Shown here piece after piece: positions 1-5,983 of a stretch of 6,435 nucleotides of DNA. The DNA comes from an uncultured Ruminococcus sp. (GTDB lineage Bacteria > Bacillota > Clostridia > Oscillospirales > Acutalibacteraceae): NCBI GenBank assembly GCA_902773265.1, contig CACYDZ010000129.1:1-6435 (forward strand), written 5' to 3'. Position numbers and translations under genes: made by a program. The notes beneath the pieces are model-generated. The model was given only the letters and a program-made list of their open reading frames with translations, did no database searches and was not told where the DNA came from. Numbering within the stretch: the first letter of the stretch is position 1; the number at the start of each line of letters is the position of its first letter.

Positions 1-149
1 ATGATTGTCAAAATCTGCTTACGCAGATTTTGGATTTTCTTGGGGAGTTTAAGGGCGTTGCCCTTAAAAAATCCCACAAGGGGTTTCACCCCTTGACCCC
101 ACGAACTTTTTGAAAAAAGTTCGACAAAAACTTTTAATTGTCACAGCTG
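1..149. repeat. Copy A of a modular hairpin repeat, downstream of azlC
   Basis: This gene-free stretch is a chain of inverted repeats. Hairpin 1 is CAAAATCTGC (9-18) with GCAGATTTTG (23-32) around TTAC. Hairpin 2 is TTTAAGGGC (48-56) with GCCCTTAAA (60-68). Hairpin 3 is CAAGGGG (77-83) with CCCCTTG (89-95). Hairpin 4 is CGAACTTTT (102-110) with AAAAGTTCG (115-123) around TGAA. A short fifth pairing is GACAA (123-127) with TTGTC (138-142), and the unit ends in CAGCTG (144-149). The same series without hairpin 3 recurs at 3637-3758. It sits 14 bp past the azlC stop codon, so it would be transcribed into the 3' end of that mRNA. Read on the minus strand, hairpin 3 is followed after five bases by a run of six T, so it might act as a terminator. 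The left end may continue beyond the window. Its function is unknown. Confidence 0.8.
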
Positions 150-162
150 CAAGTTATTTTTT

Positions 163-864
163 TCATTGTCGGGTGTCGTCTATGGGAAAGAGTAATGCTC
201 CCAGAACGGCGGACAGGACAGAACAGATAATCACGGCAAATCCGCCCGAAATCATGGGCAGAAAATATCTGCACACAGAACTCAGCATTGCGGATATTCC
301 CACAACGAAGAGAATTTTATGATTTTTCTTAGCAGGGGGAACGATAATAGCAAGGAACATACCGTAAAGAAGAATACTGAGCGATGAAGTAAGCAAAGGC
401 GGAAGAACTGCCCCGAAAACCGCTCCCAGAAAAGTACCGGAAGTCCAGCCCAGCGTAGATATTGAAATTATGCCGTACATATAGTAAGGGGAAAGTTTTC
501 CCTGTTTGGTAGAGCAGACAGCGAATATTTCGTCAGTGATACCGTAGGAAGCGATTAAGCGGTGTTTGAGCGTGAAAGTGTCATCAAGTTTCTGAGAAAG
601 TGCCAGTGACATCAGAGAATACCGCATATTGATAACTAACTGTACCAGAGCCATTTCGATAAGCGTACCCGAAAGGGCGATAATCTGTATACCCTGAAAC
701 TGTCCTGCCGAAGTGAGGTTGGTAAGAGAAATAATGACGCAGTGAAGAACGGATATTCCCAGTCCGACAGCGGATATACCGAACCCGAACGAAACGGAAA
801 AATATCCCAGAGCGATAGGAATACCGTCTTTCACGCCATCAATAAATACTGTTTTTTTGGTCAT
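163..864 (-). CDS. azlC: AzlC-family branched-chain amino acid export permease subunit
   Basis: The product is a 233-residue polytopic membrane protein of the AzlC family, known as the large subunit of a two-part exporter of branched-chain amino acids and azaleucine. Length is normal for the family. Visible family marks are TSAGQFQG near residues 51-58, an N-RY-LM segment (NMRYSLMSLALS, about 79-90) and the conserved DEIFAV at about 111-116, followed by several hydrophobic helices. The ATG at 864 shares its A with the TAA of the upstream transporter gene (TAATG). The Shine-Dalgarno sequence in front is weak, so translation is probably coupled to that gene. AzlC normally works with the small membrane protein AzlD encoded just downstream, but the 162 bp left in the window after this gene carry no azlD, only a hairpin repeat. 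The family call is firm. The substrate and whether it works alone are not shown by the sequence. Confidence 0.9.
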   Translation of the reverse strand: MTKKTVFIDGVKDGIPIALGYFSVSFGFGISAVGLGISVLHCVIISLTNLTSAGQFQGIQIIALSGTLIEMALVQLVINMRYSLMSLALSQKLDDTFTLKHRLIASYGITDEIFAVCSTKQGKLSPYYMYGIISISTLGWTSGTFLGAVFGAVLPPLLTSSLSILLYGMFLAIIVPPAKKNHKILFVVGISAMLSSVCRYFLPMISGGFAVIICSVLSAVLGALLFPIDDTRQ

Positions 865-2279
865 TATTTAATCACACCGAGTGATACCAGCAACAGAGCA
901 AACAGCAGTACAGGAGCGACAAATTTAATCATAACGATATATAATCCTTTACGACCGAACTTTTCGCCGTTTTTGGTTGCCTCATCAATGACAGTATCAG
1001 GTTTGACAATCCAGCCGATGAGAATACAGGTACCGACAGCCACAACAGGCATGAAAATATTATTACTGAGATAGTCCATAATATCGAGTATCTGAGCGGT
1101 AGAGCCGTTAGGTAAAGACACTTCAAAATAGAGTACATTATAGCCCAGACAGACAACGATACCCAGAACAAGAGCAATGACACTTTCAATGACAGTTGCT
1201 TTTGTTCTTGACCAGTGGAATTTATCCATCATACTTGCCACAACAGCTTCAAGTACAGATACTGCACTTGTCAGAGCCGCCAGAAGTACCATGACAAAGA
1301 AGATTGCTCCGACAACATTTCCGGCAACGCCCATCTGAGAAAAGACCTTCGGCAAAGCCATGAACATCAGTCCGGGTCCTGCTTTCATACCGTCCGCACC
1401 GAGAAAGACGAAAACAGCAGGGATAATCATGATACCTGCCAGAAAAGCCACAACAGTATCGAATATTTCAATCTGATTGACAGATTTGACAAGATTGCTG
1501 TCATCTTTGTAGTAAGAGCCGTAAGTGACCATGATACCCATAGCGACACTGATACTATAAAATAGCTGTCCCATAGCGTCAAGAATGACGATGACAATAT
1601 CTTTAAAATTCATTCCCTTGACGCTGGGAATTAAATAGACTTTCAGACCGTCCAGACCGGAAACATTATTATTTTTAATGGTGAGGGAGAATATGGCAAT
1701 GCCAATGACAAATACCAGTAACACAGGCATTAAAATTTTAGAGATAAGTTCGATACCCTTGTTGACGCCCTTGTAAATGATGAACGCCACCGCACCAAGA
1801 AAGATAACATCAAAAACAATAGGGTCAACATAGGCGGTAATAAAGCCTGTAAAATAGTCGTCCGTAGCGGTAGCCGAACCGTTGCCCGTTATATAGGCAG
1901 TACAATATTTCAGCACCCAGCCACCGATAATACAGTAGTAAGGCAAAATCATAAACGGAACAACTGTGGCAAAAATACCGACCCAGCTGAATTTCTTATG
2001 AAGTGTTGCATAAGCGGTGAGAGAACCTTGTTTAGTTTTTCGTCCGATAGCTACTTCTGATATCAGCATAGTGAAGCCGAATGTGATTGCCAGTACAAGG
2101 TAGACCACAAGAAACAGTCCTCCACCATCTTTTGCCGCCAGATAGGGAAAACGCCAGATGTTACCCAGTCCGACAGCACTGCCTGCCGCCGCAAGCACGA
2201 ACCCTATGGAACTGGAAAAGGAATTTCGTTTTTCCGCAGGGTTTTGGGAAAGTTTAGTTTGGGAATTTTTGTTGTTCAT
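864..2279 (-). CDS. Neurotransmitter:sodium symporter (NSS) family transporter
   Basis: The product is a 471-residue sodium-coupled symporter of the NSS/SNF family (LeuT, MhsT and Tyt1 relatives), a plasma membrane importer usually of amino acids. The signature GSAVGLGNIWRFPYL spans about residues 33-47 and supplies the unwound helix 1 with the gating arginine (R43), followed by DGGG. Helix 6 carries GQLFYSISVAMG and helix 8 carries LTSA, the position of the threonine/serine pair that binds the second sodium in LeuT. I count about 11 hydrophobic helices, the layout of the bacterial 11-helix subgroup rather than the 12 of eukaryotic members. The ATG at 2279 is preceded by AGAAAGG about 10 bases upstream. 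It is the first gene of a two-gene unit with azlC, with which it overlaps by one base, and it is driven by the promoter at 2324-2352. The substrate cannot be read from the sequence; an amino acid is the likely class. Confidence 0.93.
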   Translation of the reverse strand: MNNKNSQTKLSQNPAEKRNSFSSSIGFVLAAAGSAVGLGNIWRFPYLAAKDGGGLFLVVYLVLAITFGFTMLISEVAIGRKTKQGSLTAYATLHKKFSWVGIFATVVPFMILPYYCIIGGWVLKYCTAYITGNGSATATDDYFTGFITAYVDPIVFDVIFLGAVAFIIYKGVNKGIELISKILMPVLLVFVIGIAIFSLTIKNNNVSGLDGLKVYLIPSVKGMNFKDIVIVILDAMGQLFYSISVAMGIMVTYGSYYKDDSNLVKSVNQIEIFDTVVAFLAGIMIIPAVFVFLGADGMKAGPGLMFMALPKVFSQMGVAGNVVGAIFFVMVLLAALTSAVSVLEAVVASMMDKFHWSRTKATVIESVIALVLGIVVCLGYNVLYFEVSLPNGSTAQILDIMDYLSNNIFMPVVAVGTCILIGWIVKPDTVIDEATKNGEKFGRKGLYIVMIKFVAPVLLFALLLVSLGVIK

Positions 2280-2323
2280 TTTTTCCGAACCTTTCTTTGT
2301 GTAAATTTTTTCAAGTACTGATA

Positions 2324-2352
2324 ATCATAGCATAAATAGTATGACAGGTCAA
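2324..2352 (-). promoter_or_regulatory. Sigma-A promoter of the NSS-azlC operon
   Basis: On the minus strand TTGACC (2352-2347) and TATGAT (2329-2324) are separated by exactly 17 bases. TGC lies directly before the -10 box, giving an extended -10. The predicted start is near 2317, leaving a leader of about 38 bases that contains the AGAAAGG ribosome binding site. Five of six bases match consensus in each box. No attenuator or riboswitch fits in so short a leader. Confidence 0.75.
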
Positions 2353-2353
2353 C

Positions 2354-2363
2354 AGAATATTCT
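2354..2363. promoter_or_regulatory. Palindrome AGAATATTCT beside the -35 box, possible operator
   Basis: This perfect 10-base palindrome lies one base upstream of the -35 hexamer of the NSS-azlC promoter. Position and symmetry suit a dimeric regulator, but a short AT-rich palindrome can occur by chance and no regulator gene is adjacent. Confidence 0.25.
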
Positions 2364-2465
2364 ACATATTTTTTCTGTTTTACCTAAAATTCAGGGCAAA
2401 AGTTTCTTATGATATAAATAAAATGATGTCAAATGGGTTATACAGGGAAAAGGGAGAAAACTTAG

Positions 2466-2503
2466 AAAAGTCGGCTATGCCTGCAAACGGATAGCCGACT
2501 TTT
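2466..2503 (-). terminator. Intrinsic terminator after the glycosyltransferase gene
   Basis: AAAAGTCGGCTAT (2466-2478) and ATAGCCGACTTTT (2491-2503) form a perfect 13-bp stem with a 12-base loop, 10 bp past the glycosyltransferase stop codon. Both arms end in a run of four A or T, so the structure could end transcription in either direction, though only minus-strand genes flank it here. It separates the glycosyltransferase transcript from the NSS-azlC operon. Confidence 0.85.
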
Positions 2504-2513
2504 GAGTAAAGGA

Positions 2514-3596
2514 TTATTTTTTCTTTACAATATTCTGATAGAAAAGATGTAAGCGGGACAGTAGTTTAAGTTTACCTTTAGTCTTGTCGCAGTAGTCATA
2601 AAGTTGTTCGGGGGAGTAGTCGCTAATCATAAAGGCGATGACATCATCATATTTGCTTTTGTCAAGATTGCGGAAATAGTCTTTTGCGACATTGATAAAT
2701 TCATAAGTTTCGTATTTGGAAATTCTTTCGAGAATAGTTTCCTTATCTGTTTTCTTGTTAATCATAAGACCAATTCTTTCCCGATAAGAAAAGAGCGTGT
2801 TATAATTGAGAGCGTAAGTAATTCCGGAATCCATATGATATTGTTCTACAAAGTTGAGAGCCATCATACGATTGACATTTCTTTCAAAATAGAGGCGTTC
2901 GTTACCGCTGTCGGAGGAAGAAAAACCTGTTTCCAGATTCCAGACATAGTAAGCGTCTGTATGGAAAGACACTTTTTCAATACCATCAGTGGTATAGGTA
3001 AGTAAATTCAGGTATAAATCTTCAGCGGAAAATAAACTTTTATTCACTTTCAGAGCAGATTTTTTGATAATATCTGCCTGATAGATTTTTGTCCAGACAT
3101 TGGCATTCATAGCGGTAATATAGTATTCAAAAAGACCTTTAAATTCGGTCTGAATGAACTCATCATAGGGAAGAATTTTATCTTCATCACAGAAACACAT
3201 TTTCCGTTTAATGCCGAACCCATGATTGACATAATAGGAAAACTGACAAATCTGTACATTATCTTTTTTGATGGTGTTATACATTTTTTCGATACTGTAT
3301 TTGCTGATATAGTTGTCGTCCTGGTCAGAGAAAGTGATGTAGCTGCCCGTAGCGGAGAGAATACCCTTTTTTCTGGCAAAGGTAGTACCCTTATCGAAAC
3401 TCTGAAAAACTTTTACACGGCTGTCTTTTTCAGCAAGACGCTTACACACCTCAAGGGAATTGTCCACAGAGAAATTCTCTACCAATATAACTTCAATATT
3501 CTGATAGGACTGATTTAAAATCTGCATGACTGTTTTTTCCAGTTTATTTGCCCCGTTGTGTACGGGAATGATGATAGAAACTTTTTCCTGTTTCAT
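2514..3596 (-). CDS. Family 2 (GT-A) glycosyltransferase
   Basis: The product is a 360-residue soluble, probably cytoplasmic or membrane-associated enzyme that should transfer a sugar from a nucleotide donor to a glycan or other acceptor. The N-terminal GT-A domain begins with SIIIPVHNG (7-15). The usual nucleotide-binding DDGSTDNS appears as ENFSVDNS (40-47), a variant of the motif. The metal-binding DXD lies in FSDQDDNY (89-96), and SAEDLYLNL (190-198) carries the ED pair expected at the catalytic base. YYVWNLETGFSSS (216-228) resembles the conserved end of this GT2 subgroup. The last 130 or so residues form a hydrophilic, helix-rich extension without recognisable motifs. There are no transmembrane helices. 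The start is well supported by GAGGAG six bases before the ATG. The gene stands alone between repeat copy B and its own terminator, with no other glycan gene in view, so its sugar, acceptor and pathway are unknown. Confidence 0.92.
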   Translation of the reverse strand: MKQEKVSIIIPVHNGANKLEKTVMQILNQSYQNIEVILVENFSVDNSLEVCKRLAEKDSRVKVFQSFDKGTTFARKKGILSATGSYITFSDQDDNYISKYSIEKMYNTIKKDNVQICQFSYYVNHGFGIKRKMCFCDEDKILPYDEFIQTEFKGLFEYYITAMNANVWTKIYQADIIKKSALKVNKSLFSAEDLYLNLLTYTTDGIEKVSFHTDAYYVWNLETGFSSSDSGNERLYFERNVNRMMALNFVEQYHMDSGITYALNYNTLFSYRERIGLMINKKTDKETILERISKYETYEFINVAKDYFRNLDKSKYDDVIAFMISDYSPEQLYDYCDKTKGKLKLLSRLHLFYQNIVKKK

Positions 3597-3615
3597 AAAT
3601 TCTCCTCACTTTTTG

Positions 3616-3642
3616 ATGATAGCGGTAAAGGGAATATGACAA
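3616..3642 (-). promoter_or_regulatory. Possible promoter of the glycosyltransferase gene, overlapping the repeat
   Basis: On the minus strand TTGTCA (3642-3637) and TATCAT (3621-3616) are separated by 15 bases, about 20 bp upstream of the ATG. The spacing is shorter than ideal, so this is only a candidate. The -35 box coincides with the edge of repeat copy B, so the repeat may have contributed part of the promoter. Confidence 0.35.
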
Positions 3643-3758
3643 AATTTTCGTAAGAAAATTTTGTATTATCATTGGGGAGTTTAAGGGCTGCCGCCCTTAA
3701 AAATCCTGCCCACTTTTTTGAAAAAAAGTGGACAAAAAACTTTTAATTGTCACAGCTG
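3637..3758. repeat. Copy B of the modular hairpin repeat, between birA and the glycosyltransferase
   Basis: This is the second copy of the unit at 1-149. Hairpin 1 is ACAAAATTTTC (3639-3649) with GAAAATTTTGT (3654-3664) around GTAA. Hairpin 2 is TTTAAGGGC (3680-3688) with GCCCTTAAA (3693-3701) around TGCC. Hairpin 4 is CCACTTTTT (3710-3718) with AAAAAGTGG (3723-3731) around TGAA. The near-identical tail runs to CAGCTG (3753-3758), with GACAA (3731-3735) able to pair with TTGTC (3747-3751). Hairpin 3 of copy A is absent. The copy is bounded by TGACAA (3637-3642) and TTGTCA (3747-3752), a 6-bp terminal inverted repeat. TTGGGGAGTTTAAGGGC is shared exactly with copy A, while arm sequences differ in ways that keep pairing. 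It lies downstream of birA and upstream of the glycosyltransferase. Confidence 0.85.
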
Positions 3759-3779
3759 AATGTTTGATAAATAAGAGGT

Positions 3780-3798
3780 TCGGGGACAAAGTTCCCGA
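3780..3798 (-). terminator. Small hairpin after birA, possible weak terminator
   Basis: TCGGGGA (3780-3786) and TTCCCGA (3792-3798) can form a 7-bp stem, including one G-T pair, with a CAAAG loop. It sits 13 bp past the birA stop codon. On the minus strand it is followed by a T-rich but interrupted tract, so termination here would be inefficient. It may instead belong to the neighbouring repeat. Confidence 0.4.
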
Positions 3799-3810
3799 CA
3801 GTCTATTTAC

Positions 3811-4794
3811 TCAATAAATGCCCTGAACGGTGACTTCACCTGAATTGATGTTGATTTTCTGATTATCGTCAGTAAGAATGATGAGGTCGCCGGTTTCAGC
3901 GATATCGACAGCTTTACCTTGAATGGTGTGGTTACCACGCACCACACAGACATTGCGTCCAAGTGTGGCACAGTATTTTTTATATTCGTCTATGACATAG
4001 ATACCGTAATTTTCAGAGTAGTCGTTAAGATATTTTTCCACTTCAGTAAGTACCTGACGAAAGAGTTCTTTACGGTCGATGGCAATACCCTTTTCGAGGA
4101 AGAGGGAGGTTGCCTTGTGTTGAATTTCCGCAGGGAAAAAGGTTGTATTGACATTGATGCCAATGCCGACAACAGCAAAATTGATTTTGTCAGCCTCAGC
4201 GGACATTTCGGTAAGAATACCGCAGACTTTTTTGTTATTGATGATAATATCGTTTGGCCATTTGATAAAAGCGTTGAGGGAGGTGTACTTGCGGATAGCG
4301 ATACAGACCCCCATTCCACAGGCGAGGGTAATTCCGGCGATATGCAGAGGGGAGAGGTCAGGTTTGAGGAGAAAACTAAACCACAGACCTGTATCGGACG
4401 GTGAAACCCACATTCTGCCTAAGCGACCCTTACCGCCGGTTTGTTGTTCGGCAACAACCGTGACACCCTCAGCATAGCCTTTAACAGCAAGGCGTTTGAT
4501 TTCCGTATTGGTAGAGTCTGTTTTTGGCAGGAAAATAATTTTATTGCCTAGTGTTTTTGTATTGAGGGAATAGGAAAGTTCGGCTTCATTGAGTTTATCA
4601 GAACTTTGCATCAGATGATATCCTTTACGGGTAGCGGATTCTATCACATAGCCGTCTTTACGGAGTTGTTTGATATACTTCCAGACAGCCGAACGGGTAA
4701 TCCCCAGAACCTCAGAAATCTTTTCTCCACTGACATAACCATCACATTGTTTGAGTAACAGATAGATTTTATTTTTCGTTGTATTTTCTTTCAT
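3811..4794 (-). CDS. birA: Bifunctional biotin-protein ligase / biotin operon repressor BirA
   Basis: This 327-residue cytoplasmic enzyme makes biotinyl-AMP from biotin and ATP and transfers biotin to a lysine on carboxylase carrier domains. It has the three-part layout of the long BirA type. A winged helix-turn-helix spans about residues 8-62 (ISEVLGITRSAVWKYIKQL is the helix-turn-helix). The ligase core carries DSTN (93-96), the biotinyl-AMP loop TGGKGRLGR (119-127), KWPND (178-182), the catalytic lysine at about 189 in KKVCGILTE, and GIGINVN (210-216). A C-terminal SH3-like domain spans about 275-327. The DNA-binding domain implies that it can also repress biotin synthesis or uptake genes, but none lie in the window. 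The ATG is preceded by TAGGGATG, which starts in the intergenic gap directly after the coaX stop codon. The gap is 13 bp, so the two genes are almost certainly co-transcribed. Confidence 0.96.
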   Translation of the reverse strand: MKENTTKNKIYLLLKQCDGYVSGEKISEVLGITRSAVWKYIKQLRKDGYVIESATRKGYHLMQSSDKLNEAELSYSLNTKTLGNKIIFLPKTDSTNTEIKRLAVKGYAEGVTVVAEQQTGGKGRLGRMWVSPSDTGLWFSFLLKPDLSPLHIAGITLACGMGVCIAIRKYTSLNAFIKWPNDIIINNKKVCGILTEMSAEADKINFAVVGIGINVNTTFFPAEIQHKATSLFLEKGIAIDRKELFRQVLTEVEKYLNDYSENYGIYVIDEYKKYCATLGRNVCVVRGNHTIQGKAVDIAETGDLIILTDDNQKININSGEVTVQGIY

Positions 4795-4807
4795 ATTTCA
4801 TCCCTAA

Positions 4808-5578
4808 TTATTTATTTTTATCGTATAATATCCGTAAACCTTTCAGAAGAAGATGATTATCCAATATTATATCACACCGTCTGCAATGTGGGATAATACA
4901 TTCGGACAGACCCCCTGTGGCAATCACAGTTGTTTTTTCGCCGAGTTCCTTTTCAAGACGGTCAATCACGCCGTCAACCATAGCCGCATTACCGTAGACA
5001 GCACCACTTTTCATACAGTCCACTGTATTTTTGCCGATGACCGACTTAGGACAGTCAAGACTGATTTTAGGTAATTGTGAGGTGCGTTCGGTAAGGGCGT
5101 TCTGCGAAATCATTATGCCGGGTATTATTATACCGCCCAGATAATTCTTATGTTTGTCGATGACAGAAAAGGTTGTTGCGGTTCCCATATCAATCACGAT
5201 GGCAGGTAAGGCATATTGATTGATAACCGCCACAGCGTCAACCACCATATCACTCCCGACAGTGGCAGGATTGTCAATCATGATATTCAGCCCTGTTTTC
5301 ATACCCACACCGACAATTCTGGCATCAATATCCGTAACGATTTTTACAGCATCTTTCAGAACAGCGGTAATGGGCGGTACCACCGAAGAAATCATACAAC
5401 CGTCAATACACTGTCTGTCGATATTGCCGATAGCCAGCATACTGTTGATTTCCACAGCGTATTGCCATGTAGTACGGCTGATATCTGTTTTAATTCTGAA
5501 AAGGGAATGGACAATATGTTGTGCGTCAACACAACCTAAAACAATGTTGGTATTTCCGATATCCAATGCTAAAATCAT
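4808..5578 (-). CDS. coaX: Type III pantothenate kinase
   Basis: This 256-residue cytoplasmic enzyme phosphorylates pantothenate with ATP, the first step of coenzyme A synthesis. It belongs to the ASKHA (actin-like) fold kinases, unrelated to CoaA. Length is typical. Landmarks are the phosphate-binding DIGNTN (6-11), SSVVPP (64-69), the pantothenate-site stretch NPATVGSDMVVDAVA (103-117) with D110 as the expected catalytic base, DMGTATTF (130-137), GGIIIPGI (148-155) and the adenosine-side ATGGL (220-224). Many homologues have GADR where this protein has GSDM, so the arginine is replaced, which I take as a lineage variant rather than damage. AAGGCGG lies eight bases before the ATG. It is the first gene of a coaX-birA operon. 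This pairing of a CoA gene with birA is known in other bacteria, including the Baf/BirA pair of Bordetella. Confidence 0.96.
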   Translation of the reverse strand: MILALDIGNTNIVLGCVDAQHIVHSLFRIKTDISRTTWQYAVEINSMLAIGNIDRQCIDGCMISSVVPPITAVLKDAVKIVTDIDARIVGVGMKTGLNIMIDNPATVGSDMVVDAVAVINQYALPAIVIDMGTATTFSVIDKHKNYLGGIIIPGIMISQNALTERTSQLPKISLDCPKSVIGKNTVDCMKSGAVYGNAAMVDGVIDRLEKELGEKTTVIATGGLSECIIPHCRRCDIILDNHLLLKGLRILYDKNK

Positions 5579-5637
5579 ATGTCTGACCGCCTTACTGAAA
5601 AATCTGTTTTGTCATCAATGAACTTGTACATACAGAT

Positions 5638-5667
5638 ATTATACATGATGGAGGGTTATTTTAGCAA
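5638..5667 (-). promoter_or_regulatory. Promoter of the coaX-birA operon
   Basis: On the minus strand a perfect TATAAT (5643-5638) lies 18 bases from TTGCTA (5667-5662), which matches four of six consensus bases. The predicted start is near 5631, giving a leader of about 50 bases without an evident riboswitch. Confidence 0.6.
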
Positions 5668-5821
5668 GTGTTTTAGAAAGAATAATTGTAAAAATGACGG
5701 ATTAAGACCAAATAAATTGTGCATAACAGAAATAAAATCATGGGCTTTGGTCATAATAACCAAAAAATAAAATTGAAATTGTTAGTAATAGGTGAAATTC
5801 AGTTTTAACACCAAAAAAATG

Positions 5822-5850
5822 TTGCAAGATGTATACATATAGGATATAAT
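5822..5850 (+). promoter_or_regulatory. Promoter P1 upstream of the stem-loop
   Basis: TTGCAA (5822-5827) and a perfect TATAAT (5845-5850) are separated by exactly 17 bases. A transcript starting near 5857 would include the whole stem-loop at 5884-5938 and could continue into tnpB. Confidence 0.65.
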
Positions 5851-5883
5851 ATTGATGGTTTGGATTAGCGAATTTATCAGATT

Positions 5884-5938
5884 TTCGGCAGAATACTTCC
5901 ATGTCTAAGCGAAGCGAAAGTGGGAGATGAATGCCGAA
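5884..5938 (+). other. Two-tier stem-loop in the tnpB left flank, possible structured RNA
   Basis: The outer stem pairs TTCGGCA (5884-5890) with TGCCGAA (5932-5938). After a symmetric five-by-five internal loop (GAATA and ATGAA), the inner stem pairs CTTCCAT (5896-5902) with GTGGGAG (5920-5926), including two G-T pairs. The 17-base apical loop contains the repeated GCGAA. The two stems, the even internal loop and the position just after promoter P1 suggest either a structured RNA or a transposon-end hairpin recognised by a Y1-type transposase. The family pattern for TnpB places the guide RNA at the 3' end of the element, so this is not claimed as the guide RNA. Confidence 0.6.
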
Positions 5939-5954
5939 TGCTTTACTGGAACTA

Positions 5955-5983
5955 TTGATGTTTGGTAAGATGTACGCTATAAT
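5955..5983 (+). promoter_or_regulatory. Promoter P2, proximal tnpB promoter
   Basis: TTGATG (5955-5960) and a perfect TATAAT (5978-5983) are separated by 17 bases. The predicted start near 5990 would give a leader of about 40 bases holding the tnpB ribosome binding site. This promoter excludes the upstream stem-loop. Confidence 0.6.

Noticed and set aside
1..149. CRISPR-like interpretation of the repeated hairpins
   Set aside because: The modules differ from one another, are adjacent rather than regularly spaced by unique spacers, and no cas genes are present.
1..162. Search for azlD downstream of azlC
   Set aside because: No open frame or hydrophobic peptide of the right kind fits; the stretch is repeat hairpins up to the window edge.
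110..322. Plus-strand frame of 70 codons spanning the repeat end and the azlC 3' end
   Set aside because: It starts inside a repeat hairpin, has no ribosome binding site and is antisense to azlC.
2427..2432. Perfect TTGACA on the minus strand upstream of the NSS gene
   Set aside because: At 16-18 base spacing the best -10 match is poor (TAAGAA), while the promoter at 2324-2352 is far better in both boxes and spacing.
3919..4404. Long plus-strand open frame of 161 codons inside birA
   Set aside because: It lies wholly antisense to a birA gene with all catalytic motifs intact, so it is a shadow of that coding sequence.
5579..5770. Plus-strand open frame of 63 codons starting next to the coaX start codon
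   Set aside because: It has no ribosome binding site, covers the coaX promoter and 5' leader, and its translation resembles no family I know.
5884..5938. Calling the stem-loop a TnpB guide RNA
   Set aside because: Known TnpB guide RNAs come from the 3' end of the element, which is beyond the window, so I record it only as a possible structured RNA.
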